Notes under the pieces: model-generated
Seen by the model: only the letters and a program-made list of their open reading frames with translations
What the model was told of the DNA's origin: nothing
Databases searched by the model: none
From: Rubripirellula sp.
Lineage (GTDB): Bacteria > Planctomycetota > Planctomycetia > Pirellulales > Pirellulaceae
Assembly (NCBI GenBank): GCA_012270385.1
Contig: JAAXIK010000303.1
Location: forward strand, 1 to 32,770
Direction of reading: 5' to 3'
Length of the DNA stretch: 32,770 nucleotides
Part shown: positions 7,753 through 15,491 of the stretch, one piece after another
Layout: each line of letters opens with the position of its first letter
Position numbering within the stretch: position 1 is the stretch's first letter
Program-made: the position numbers and the translations under genes

Positions 7753-9018
7753 ATGGAATCACCTTTCAACGGCTTTATTGTGATCGCGATGATGATTCTC
7801 TTGATAGGGATTCTCAGGAGGATAAGACGATCCTTCGTGCGAAGGCATTCAAAGAAGAGGCTAGGGGTATACATTGAGATGACCCTTATTCTTGAATTCC
7901 TTTCATGGATAGCGGGTACGTTGACCCTCATCGTGCAGACACCTCATCCTGTAGCCATTTTACTAGTGATCCTTTTTTTGGGATCGATGACCACCAATTC
8001 GATTTTGTGCTATCGGGAAGAGAAAGCCAGCTTGAATCGTTGTTTAGCCATGCTTTTGCAGCAGGACGCCCCTTTAGCTGATGCACTAGATCAGATAGGT
8101 GATACGTTTCGCAGTGGTTTAGCAGCACGCGTCAAGAAGTGTGCACGACTGATTGAACGAGGCGAAACCGAGTATCAAAGTGTGATGCAATCGCACTTGC
8201 CGTTGGATGCCGATACACTATTCCTGCTCAGTGAAGAGAAGATTTCGCTCAGCGATCCGACTGAATCCAGTTTCGCTTCGCTCAGGCCCACAGAGCAGGC
8301 GGATCACGATATTTGGGATTTCAATTCTCAGGTGAGTCACCAATTACTTTACCTCGCGGTATTGCTATTAGCTTCAAGCTTACTTGGAGCAGGTTGGGTA
8401 AGTCTACTTTTACCGACTATGGAAGATTTTTCTAGTGAAGCTGTTTTTTCCTACACCGAGACCGGTGTAGTTGAAACGCTCGCGGAAGTTTCTAACCCTT
8501 TTGCGTTTTGTTTTTGCTTGTGGCTTTTAGCGGCGCTTCTGATTCCGAAGCTACCGGGGTGGATGATTCGTCTTATACCATGGTTTGGGAAGAGTTGGAT
8601 GGATCAGCAGCGATGTTCCGTACTTAGATGCCTGGCACAGGGCGTACAGTGTGGGGCGGGAGAGCAAGAAATTCTAAGGCTTGCCGGAGCAAATAGTCGG
8701 ATGAAGAATATTGCATCCCGGTGTCGCAAGAGTGTCCTATTTATCGACTCTGGGGTCGCATTTCATGAAGCGATCTATAAGGCCGGCTTGATCCGAAAAA
8801 ATGAAATGTCCTGGTTGATGTTAGGTTCCGCAAATGGCAATCTTCATCATGCACTTCATGGATTAGCTAACTTGATTAAGCGACGAAGAATATTCAGTTG
8901 GCAAATGCGGATGACGTGGCTTGTCCCACTCATTTTGATACTCGTGGGTATCTACGTGCTTGTGTTCGCTTTTACGGTCTTTGGATTTCTTTACGGCTTA
9001 ACTTCAAACCTCGCTTGA
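7753..9018 (+). CDS. GspF-like membrane protein (third of three)
   Basis: A 421-residue polytopic protein starting 2 bases after the previous stop. Hydrophobic segments occur near 7-22, 43-62, 66-84, 197-216, 249-266 and 388-412. Two helical cytoplasmic regions (about 88-190 and 275-385) look like T2SSF domains: the first has LNRCLAMLLQQDAPLADALD, the second SCHEAIYKAG-like helices (FHEAIYKAGL) followed by a basic KRRR stretch before the last membrane helix. The N-terminus has an extra hydrophobic segment and a very basic loop (RRIRRSFVRRHSKKR) not usual in GspF. The assignment is by pattern and operon position; direct similarity is weak. The product should sit in the inner membrane with the two other F-like proteins. 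Confidence 0.65.
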   Translation: MESPFNGFIVIAMMILLIGILRRIRRSFVRRHSKKRLGVYIEMTLILEFLSWIAGTLTLIVQTPHPVAILLVILFLGSMTTNSILCYREEKASLNRCLAMLLQQDAPLADALDQIGDTFRSGLAARVKKCARLIERGETEYQSVMQSHLPLDADTLFLLSEEKISLSDPTESSFASLRPTEQADHDIWDFNSQVSHQLLYLAVLLLASSLLGAGWVSLLLPTMEDFSSEAVFSYTETGVVETLAEVSNPFAFCFCLWLLAALLIPKLPGWMIRLIPWFGKSWMDQQRCSVLRCLAQGVQCGAGEQEILRLAGANSRMKNIASRCRKSVLFIDSGVAFHEAIYKAGLIRKNEMSWLMLGSANGNLHHALHGLANLIKRRRIFSWQMRMTWLVPLILILVGIYVLVFAFTVFGFLYGLTSNLA

Positions 9019-9033
9019 CTCAAGGTAGCCAAG

Positions 9034-9417
9034 ATGGAACCGCGAAAAAACCACCAACATCAGAGAAAGCCGAACGCTGGATTTACTTTGCTTGAAATGC
9101 TTGTGGCGACTGGTTTCATGACGATTGCAATTACAACGATGCTAAAAATGCATAGTAGTTTGCAGTCCTATGATGCGTTATCCAATCAACGATTCGTCAA
9201 TGCGGTGGTGTTGGATAATTTAGTGAATCAATTGAAAACGTTAGACCATCCTGATCGTCTTGCGATGGCTGAAGAGATTGCGGCTCAATCCGGGGCAAGA
9301 GTCCTAGCCCGACCCTTTGTCTTCCAAACGCGAAATGGTGTTCAGTTGACATTGAGTAAAGGGACTGGAGCCAATCTTAAAACTCGGCATTTCTGGAGCT
9401 TTGATCCAACACAATGA
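9034..9417 (+). CDS. Prepilin-like protein, GspI/GspJ type
   Basis: A 127-residue pseudopilin. The leader of 16 residues is polar and basic; the cleavage motif is G16|FTLLEML with Glu at +5 (E21), followed by a hydrophobic helix (FTLLEMLVATGFMTIAITTM). The short globular part (about 90 residues) fits a minor pseudopilin. It needs a prepilin peptidase, not encoded in the window. It begins 15 bases after the third F-like gene and overlaps the next pseudopilin gene by ATGA. It probably belongs to the tip or body of the pseudopilus built by this operon. Confidence 0.82.
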   Translation: MEPRKNHQHQRKPNAGFTLLEMLVATGFMTIAITTMLKMHSSLQSYDALSNQRFVNAVVLDNLVNQLKTLDHPDRLAMAEEIAAQSGARVLARPFVFQTRNGVQLTLSKGTGANLKTRHFWSFDPTQ

Positions 9418-9938
9418 ATGATTCACGTGTGTCAAACCATCGAATGCAAGACAAGGATGCGCGAAAGCGATTGATCCATCACGCGTTCACTTTAATCGAG
9501 TTAGTCGCTTCGCTGACGATTCTTTCTTCACTGTTAGTAACGACGGTGAGTCTAGTGACGCTTGCTCAGAAAAGTAATGAGCGAGTGCAAGCGAGTCAAA
9601 TGTATAGGCAGCAGATAAATCGGTTTGCTCGAACCTTCAGAAACGACTTACGTGGCTTATCCATTCAGTGCACTTTAGATGGTAATGACCGGATAATCAT
9701 TGATCGTGATGAGGTGAGGATAACTTACCATCGTTTGCAGAATTCAGTGATCTCGCGTGTAGTTGAACCCACTGGAAAGGAAGCTTCTCGAGTTGACGAA
9801 TTTGATTTTGGTCCGGGTGCAGAAGTGAACCTATCGTGGTCGGGAGAGGAGAATTCCTCTGATTGGATCATTCAGATTCCAGACTTTTCACCGTCAGCTA
9901 TCACCGTAACCGCTGGCTGGAGGCAGGAAACTCAATGA
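9414..9938 (+). CDS. Prepilin-like protein, GspH/GspJ type
   Basis: A 174-residue pseudopilin with prepilin motif HHA24|FTLIELVASLTILSS; Glu is at +5 (E29), and Ala rather than Gly stands before the cut site, which is less common. The leader is 24 residues and basic. The mature domain starts with an amphipathic helix (RVQASQMYRQQINRFARTFR) like minor pseudopilin GspJ, then a beta-rich region. Overlaps both flanking genes by ATGA, so dosage should match. Probable minor subunit of the same pseudopilus. Confidence 0.8.
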   Translation: MNDSRVSNHRMQDKDARKRLIHHAFTLIELVASLTILSSLLVTTVSLVTLAQKSNERVQASQMYRQQINRFARTFRNDLRGLSIQCTLDGNDRIIIDRDEVRITYHRLQNSVISRVVEPTGKEASRVDEFDFGPGAEVNLSWSGEENSSDWIIQIPDFSPSAITVTAGWRQETQ

Positions 9939-10297
9939 AAAATCCAAGGAGTGAAAAAGCCGCTAGGCTGATCGGTCGGCGTAGAGGTTCCGCCTTGATG
10001 ATGCTAATCATGACATTGGCTCTGTTGATTGGTACTTATTCCGCAACCATGGTCAGAAAATCGAATAACGCGCGACGCATTGCAAAAGAGCAGGATGCAA
10101 TAACGAGCTTAGAAAATGCGATCGATGCGGTAAGGGAGATTAATCCAATACAAATACAATTCTTCAGGTTGCCACTTGATGAAACAAGAAATCGTTGGAT
10201 CGAAATCAACAGTACAACGGGGAAGGATACTAAGACGATTTATACTGCAAAGCTCATTGATGATGGCAAAGAAATTGTGGTGATTCAGAGGCGTTAG
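9935..10297 (+). CDS. Small GspK/PilX-like minor pilin
   Basis: The start ATG 9935 overlaps the previous stop (ATGA) and gives 120 residues; the longer frame from 9863 would run 76 bases into the previous gene. A basic stretch RRRG precedes SALMMLIMTLALLIGTY, a hydrophobic helix that lacks Glu at +5. That is the pattern of GspK/PilX minor pilins, which sit at the pseudopilus tip and do not carry E5. Canonical GspK is about 300 residues, so this is a much reduced form holding only the N-terminal helix and about 80 more residues. Role inferred from position and N-terminus. Confidence 0.65.
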   Translation: MKNPRSEKAARLIGRRRGSALMMLIMTLALLIGTYSATMVRKSNNARRIAKEQDAITSLENAIDAVREINPIQIQFFRLPLDETRNRWIEINSTTGKDTKTIYTAKLIDDGKEIVVIQRR

Positions 10298-10307
10298 CTG
10301 ACCTGAG

Positions 10308-11324
10308 ATGAACTCTTGTGTTGGCAGAAAACAGAATAGACTTTCGCTAGTTGGCAGGTCGGGTCAAAAGACAATAAGGCATGAGATGAAAACGGTTAAG
10401 TGTATGCTCCAAACTCTTGGGCTTGCGAGTGATCCATTGCTCTTTTCGCAAAACGCGTGGGACACTTCTTGCTTCGATCGTAGAAGATCCCAACGAGCCT
10501 TCACCTTGGTTGAATTGCTCGTAGTGATTGCAATCATTGGTGTATTGGTGGGTTTACTTACGCCTGCGGTGCAAGCGATGCGAGAATCAGCACGGCGGAT
10601 GACATGCCAATCGAACCTAGCCACCATTGGCCTTGCTGTTCAGTCCTATCACGATAGATGGCAGCATTTACCAGTGGGCACGGTTGCTGAGTCGGGTCCC
10701 ATCAAAAGTGAACCAGTTGGTATGCACCACAATTGGCTTGGACGGCTGTCGGATTTGTTGGATCAGCCCGTGATCGCCTCTAAAATTGATCGCAGTGTAA
10801 GCGTTTACTCAGCGGAGAATCAGCCAGTTCTGAACCTTGCGTTTCCGGGCATTCGCTGCCCTTCATCAGTGCGCGATCCTGCTAATGCAAGTAGTTACGT
10901 TGGACTACATCATCCTGAGGAAAAGAGTATCGATTCGAAGGATTTCGGCACTTTTGTCTTAAATGATGCAATCTCGGTGGATGATGTGGGTGACGGCTTG
11001 GCGAATACGGCCTTCATCTCAGAGAAGTTAATTACAGCTTTCGATCTAGGTTGGCTAAGTGGCACACGATCTACTCTCCGTAATGTGGGACAGGGGATTG
11101 TTTCGCAGGTCGACACGTTTTCCGAACCCTCGGTCGAAGTGGTTGGGTCCATTGGTAGTCGACATCCCGCGGGTGTTCACATTCTTATGGGCTCCGGGGC
11201 GATTCGATTCCAATCCGATCAAACGGATCAACGCGTTCTGCGTCAGATGGTTGATCGCCGAGATGGCGAGCTACCTCTCGAATTGCAATCTCTTGATCAG
11301 CAACGCGAGCAGAATATCCAGTGA
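10308..11324 (+). CDS. DUF1559 prepilin-like protein ending the secretion operon
   Basis: A 338-residue DUF1559 protein with the prepilin signature RRSQRA64|[14 protein letters not shown] and [20 protein letters not shown]. From ATG 10308 the leader would be 64 residues, far longer than the usual 6-25; in-frame ATG 10386 (with AAGG eight bases upstream) shortens it to 38 and is a serious alternative. The C-terminal H-x9-DG motif of the family is degraded: H at [12 protein letters not shown] with Ser replacing Asp. As last gene, 10 bases after the minor pilin, it takes the place that a major pseudopilin would have in a secretion operon. It is likely the main fibre subunit or main client of the machine; this is inference. 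Confidence 0.85.
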   Translation: MNSCVGRKQNRLSLVGRSGQKTIRHEMKTVKCMLQTLGLASDPLLFSQNAWDTSCFDRRRSQRAFTLVELLVVIAIIGVLVGLLTPAVQAMRESARRMTCQSNLATIGLAVQSYHDRWQHLPVGTVAESGPIKSEPVGMHHNWLGRLSDLLDQPVIASKIDRSVSVYSAENQPVLNLAFPGIRCPSSVRDPANASSYVGLHHPEEKSIDSKDFGTFVLNDAISVDDVGDGLANTAFISEKLITAFDLGWLSGTRSTLRNVGQGIVSQVDTFSEPSVEVVGSIGSRHPAGVHILMGSGAIRFQSDQTDQRVLRQMVDRRDGELPLELQSLDQQREQNIQ

Positions 11325-11430
11325 TCGCTATTTAATATTGAGAATCCTGTAACTGTTTATCAGCATTCGGTGACAGTGAGTTTCTTCTTTTTGCTTGGAG
11401 ATTCAGACCAGTTGAGAGGACAAAGGTGTC

Positions 11431-13854
11431 GTGAGCCAACCAAGATTTTGTTTCCTATTACTGCTGTTCTCAATCTTCTTGGGTGATCAAGCATCCGGTG
11501 AACTACCCCCTTTTACCGACTACTGCACTCGCTTGAGGCAGGAGATACAAGGGAAGAAACACGGTTTCCTAGCGGGTAACTTGTCCTATTACGTGGGTGG
11601 TTTTCATGCTAGTTGGGACCTCAAAGAGCACGAGACGATAGGTCTTACTCATCCCTTTAAGCATGACCTCCGAAGTCGAGGTGTTGGCATCATCCAAAGC
11701 ACCGGTGTTGGTAAGGATGATACAGGATTAGGTAATGACTTTTCCGGATGGGAATTCTACAAGGATACAAAAGTTCTTTACGGATCCGTACTGATCGGTG
11801 ATCAACTATTTCGCCATCCCGTTCCAGCAAAAATGTACTGGCAACCAGATCGCATGATCTGTGAATATGAGATCTCAGGCGTCCAGATTCGAGAAGAAAA
11901 ATTTATTGCAAAGAACGACGCTGTATGCACCATCATTGAATCATCAAAACCAGTAACTCTATTATTTGAAGGACAGAGTTTCTTTGGGCGTCACAGTGTC
12001 AGCAGCTCAGCAACAGCTCGCTACGATGACGATTCAGATGTCATACATGTTTTGGAAGGAGGAATGACGCAATGCCAACCGGAGACAGATCGGAGTAAAA
12101 AGATCGCGCCGATCATGTATGACGGCATGAGTACCGTTCTAACGGCAACACGGGAGTTTGCATCAACGTGTGAGTTTTCGGAAAACGATCAGGGTCAGCA
12201 GTTTTATCAGTTTCAAGTTCCCTGTGATCCGGATGGGGTTGCCCTGATTTGGGCAATGGGAGACAAGTATCGAGAGGTAGTCAACGCGATTCAATCATTG
12301 CGAGATCGCACGACTTCTAAAACGGGATTAAATAGAACGGATACGAGGGAAGCTATTCAACATCAGAATACTCCCGTCCAAGCAGCGCTCGCCCAAAAAA
12401 GCGAACACGTTAATCTGGAGTTAAATGCACAAATACCCCGTTTTGGGTGCTCGGATAAACGTCATGAGGACATCTATTATTTCCTTTGGTCACTGTACTT
12501 GATGTATTACATCGATGTCGGACGTGGCATGGAAATGGAGCCACATACGCAGACCGCAGTGAATAATTTCCTGGGAATGCATCGGTATGATGCTGCATTT
12601 CAAATAAAAGTAGGATCTTGGATCACCGACCAATCCACTTACTCTTATGGGAATGTTTTGACGTGGAAAAATCTGTTCAAGGCAGGTTACTACAAGAAGT
12701 CGCCACAGGGAGTCATCGCACTGGCCGATAACAAAGGTGTTTCCTGGCATTCAGGTGTGTACGGTAATGAATTATCAGAGCACGTATTAGGTGCTTGGCA
12801 GATTTATCAACATACCGACGATCTTAAATTTCTTCGTGATTGTTACGAAGGGTATTTTCGAGAAATTTTTTATCGTCGAATCGCACCGTTCGCTTCGAAT
12901 CACTTTGAGGTTGCTGAGACCCTAGCGAACATGGCTCAATTGACCGGTCATCCAGAGGACATTGCACATTGGAATCAATTGATTGATCGTAGCCCAGATG
13001 CAATAGAAGCATGGTTTGAGCAACGTTGGCAAGTGAATGGGCATCGAAATTACTTTGCTGGATCACCGGATGGCATGTTGATGACTAATGGTTTCTGGCA
13101 CATCAGGTCGCGTTTTTTTCCCAATGAATATGCGATCAAAATGGTGGATTCATGGGCAGATGATCGTGTAAAAGGTTTCCATGGAAAGTTTTTTCCATTG
13201 GCAATGTCACGCCGTTCGATGCAACGATTTGCAAGCGATGTTGACCATGCTTTTGGTTATACGCCCGATACCGCATATTTCACCCTGAGCGGAATGTTTC
13301 GACAAAGGCTTGGGGATGTGTCTCAGAGGTTAGCTCTTAACCATCTCGAACATTACAACTTCAACGCGCAATGGGGGATACCCGTCGCTCCCGAAGCATA
13401 TACCCGCGACGGAGTTCTATTCGGTGATCAGTATTCAAATTTCAATGCGGGTAAGATCTTGCTGTATTTGGAAGGTTTTGCTGGTATCGATTACTCGTTG
13501 CCAGACAATGAATTGCGAGTACACGAAAACATGCCTAAGGAATGGCAGTGGATGGAATTTCAAATCCCGATGGTTCATAAAGAGAATGATGCTAAATCAT
13601 GGGTGAACATCAGGTACGAGCGAGATCAGCAGGGTGATACGACTCAAAAAAAGATAGTCGTTTCTGATTGTCCGTTGAATGTCGTCATCGAGCCATGGAC
13701 GGAAGCCAAGGAGGTCAGATGGAGCAAGACTTCACATGAATCAACCGTCGAATCAGAGTCGTCATATCCAGATTATGGTCGTTATGAGTTCAGAGATAGC
13801 AATCGAGTCAAGAGTGTTGAGCTACAGTTGTGGTCGGATCAGAGTAGTGAGTGA
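11431..13854 (+). CDS. Secreted (alpha/alpha)6-barrel glycosidase-like protein, family not recognised
   Basis: An 807-residue protein from a GTG start with GAGAGGAC upstream. The first 24 residues form a Sec signal peptide (MSQPRFCFLLLLFSIFLG). Residues about 30-290 look like a beta-sandwich domain; about 340-690 are Trp/Tyr/His-rich helical repeats, for example WSLYLMYYIDVG, HSGVYGNELSEHVLGAWQIY and SPDGMLMTNGFWHIRS, a pattern seen in (alpha/alpha)6-toroid glycoside hydrolases; the last 110 residues look beta-rich again. This three-part layout matches clans holding GH15, GH65, GH78 or GH95, but I cannot place it in any one. Catalytic acids are not assigned; E438-like GNELSE and D/E-rich loops are candidates. 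It converges on a sulfatase gene 60 bases away, which fits a polysaccharide-degrading set. Starts 106 bases after the pseudopilin operon, so probably its own unit. Confidence 0.55.
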   Translation: MSQPRFCFLLLLFSIFLGDQASGELPPFTDYCTRLRQEIQGKKHGFLAGNLSYYVGGFHASWDLKEHETIGLTHPFKHDLRSRGVGIIQSTGVGKDDTGLGNDFSGWEFYKDTKVLYGSVLIGDQLFRHPVPAKMYWQPDRMICEYEISGVQIREEKFIAKNDAVCTIIESSKPVTLLFEGQSFFGRHSVSSSATARYDDDSDVIHVLEGGMTQCQPETDRSKKIAPIMYDGMSTVLTATREFASTCEFSENDQGQQFYQFQVPCDPDGVALIWAMGDKYREVVNAIQSLRDRTTSKTGLNRTDTREAIQHQNTPVQAALAQKSEHVNLELNAQIPRFGCSDKRHEDIYYFLWSLYLMYYIDVGRGMEMEPHTQTAVNNFLGMHRYDAAFQIKVGSWITDQSTYSYGNVLTWKNLFKAGYYKKSPQGVIALADNKGVSWHSGVYGNELSEHVLGAWQIYQHTDDLKFLRDCYEGYFREIFYRRIAPFASNHFEVAETLANMAQLTGHPEDIAHWNQLIDRSPDAIEAWFEQRWQVNGHRNYFAGSPDGMLMTNGFWHIRSRFFPNEYAIKMVDSWADDRVKGFHGKFFPLAMSRRSMQRFASDVDHAFGYTPDTAYFTLSGMFRQRLGDVSQRLALNHLEHYNFNAQWGIPVAPEAYTRDGVLFGDQYSNFNAGKILLYLEGFAGIDYSLPDNELRVHENMPKEWQWMEFQIPMVHKENDAKSWVNIRYERDQQGDTTQKKIVVSDCPLNVVIEPWTEAKEVRWSKTSHESTVESESSYPDYGRYEFRDSNRVKSVELQLWSDQSSE

Positions 13855-13857
13855 TCG

Positions 13858-13877
13858 TGGTCAAGGGGTCATGACCA
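13858..13877. terminator. Possible bidirectional hairpin between convergent genes
   Basis: TGGTCA and TGACCA form a 6-bp stem with an 8-base loop; the loop side includes the perfect palindrome GGTCATGACC. It lies in the 60-base gap between two convergent stop codons, where a terminator is expected. There is no T run, so the call is weak. Confidence 0.25.
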
Positions 13878-13914
13878 TGGAACCACATTTCTCGAGCAAA
13901 TCCTGTGGGTGAGT

Positions 13915-15423
13915 TTATTCGCCGAGCTTAGTTGGCCATCGAGGGATACCAATGGAATCAAGTTGCTTTTGGTACCGAACTGCTTGGGGTTGTGCTTCGG
14001 CGTAGGGGGCATCCTCATTCACCATTAACGGTAGGGTTTCCGCCCACCAAAGATCGTATGCTTTTCTCAGTTCCGAGATCACCTCGGGGTGTTCTTCCGC
14101 AACATTCTTTTCTTCAAATGGATCGTTGGAAATGTCGTAGAGTTGAGAGTTATTCACAAATCTCCAGCGTTGAGTCCTTACTGCACAATTCTTAAATTTA
14201 CTATCGTCAGGATTATCACCTTTTTCCCATCGACCCTGATGAATGAAAAGTGTGCGGTCCGCCCAAGTCGCCTGTGAATCATTCAAAAGAGGCAACAGAG
14301 ACTTTCCGTCCCGTTTCTGAATGGACTCAGGAATCGTGGCATCTGCAAGATCACAGAAGGTTTCAAATAGATCGATGTGAGCCGTGAGAGCAGGAATATC
14401 GATTCCCGGTTTCAGTTTTCCATCCCAACGCCAAAAAGCAGGCACATGTGTTCCACCCTCATAAGGGGAACCTTTTCCCGTCTTAAAACCTGCGGTGAAC
14501 ATCTTTTCGGATTTTCCATTGCGCTTACCGGTTCCTCTAGCTTGACCATTATCTGTCATGAAGATGAAGAGAGTATCTTCCCAAGCTCCCCACTGATCCA
14601 TTTTGTTCATGAGCTTGCCAAGGTTATCGTCAATATTTTCGATCATTCCATAGCGCCCCTGGATAATCTCATCCCAACCGTCTTCAGCAAATCTTTTCTT
14701 GTATTGACTCGGCGCGAGCATGGGTCCGTGTGGAGCGTTGGTACTGATGTAAGCGAAAAATGGGATATTTGATTGACGCTGTTTTTCGATCCACATAGTT
14801 GCCGCTTCAAAGAAGACATCTGTGCAAAAGCCCTCTGTCTGTACGATCGTTTGATTGTGCAAAATAACGTTATCGAAGTACCTACTCTCAGATAGGCGAT
14901 TTGGTGGAAAGTCGGCGCAGCTTCCAGGGTAGGATTGCCCAATTCCTCCAGCGCCGTGGATGAACACCTCGCTGAATCCACGGTTATAAGGTTGGTAAGC
15001 ATCCTCATCACCCAAGTGCCATTTCCCGAAGATTCCAGTTTCATAACCTACTTTGCGTAAGAGCTGGGGAAAGGTCGTGGTTGAAAGTGCCATACGTTCT
15101 CGCTCTTTGATGGTGTGCGTGACACCGTTTCGAAACTCGTGGCGTCCACTAAAGATTGCAGACCTTGTCGGAGCACACGTGGGGCTCACATGGAAGTCTG
15201 TGAACCGTGTCGAGTGGCGGTAGAGACGATCCAGATTAGGGGTCTGGAGTATCGGATTACCCATGCATGATAAATCACCCATGCCTTGGTCATCCGTCAT
15301 GATCAGAATGATATTCGGTCGACTCCCCTGAAGATTTTCGGCAGCGCGGGTAATTGCTTCGGTCGTGTAGGGGAACAATAAGAAAGAGATGGAAAGGAAA
15401 AGAGCAACATGTGTTTTGAACAT
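13915..15423 (-). CDS. Secreted arylsulfatase (formylglycine type)
   Basis: A 502-residue sulfatase. Signal peptide at residues 1-23 (LFLSISFLLFPYTTEA). The metal-binding pair is in IMTDDQG (D44, D45), the formylglycine signature is C83APTRSAIFSGR, and GKWHLG (133-138) and FFAYISTNAPHGP carry further active-site residues. FGly is made from C83 by a maturation enzyme not found in the window. It hydrolyses sulfate esters, probably on a polysaccharide, in the periplasm or outside the cell. Length and all motifs are normal. It is downstream of the redox fusion gene with a 68-base gap in the same direction and could share its transcript. Sulfatase subfamily and substrate are not assigned. Confidence 0.92.
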   Translation of the reverse strand: MFKTHVALFLSISFLLFPYTTEAITRAAENLQGSRPNIILIMTDDQGMGDLSCMGNPILQTPNLDRLYRHSTRFTDFHVSPTCAPTRSAIFSGRHEFRNGVTHTIKERERMALSTTTFPQLLRKVGYETGIFGKWHLGDEDAYQPYNRGFSEVFIHGAGGIGQSYPGSCADFPPNRLSESRYFDNVILHNQTIVQTEGFCTDVFFEAATMWIEKQRQSNIPFFAYISTNAPHGPMLAPSQYKKRFAEDGWDEIIQGRYGMIENIDDNLGKLMNKMDQWGAWEDTLFIFMTDNGQARGTGKRNGKSEKMFTAGFKTGKGSPYEGGTHVPAFWRWDGKLKPGIDIPALTAHIDLFETFCDLADATIPESIQKRDGKSLLPLLNDSQATWADRTLFIHQGRWEKGDNPDDSKFKNCAVRTQRWRFVNNSQLYDISNDPFEEKNVAEEHPEVISELRKAYDLWWAETLPLMVNEDAPYAEAQPQAVRYQKQLDSIGIPRWPTKLGE

Positions 15424-15491
15424 GATTCTGTGAAGTCGTTTTGTATGAATGATTGGTCAGATACTTATGGTCTTTTGGTCAACTATGTTAT

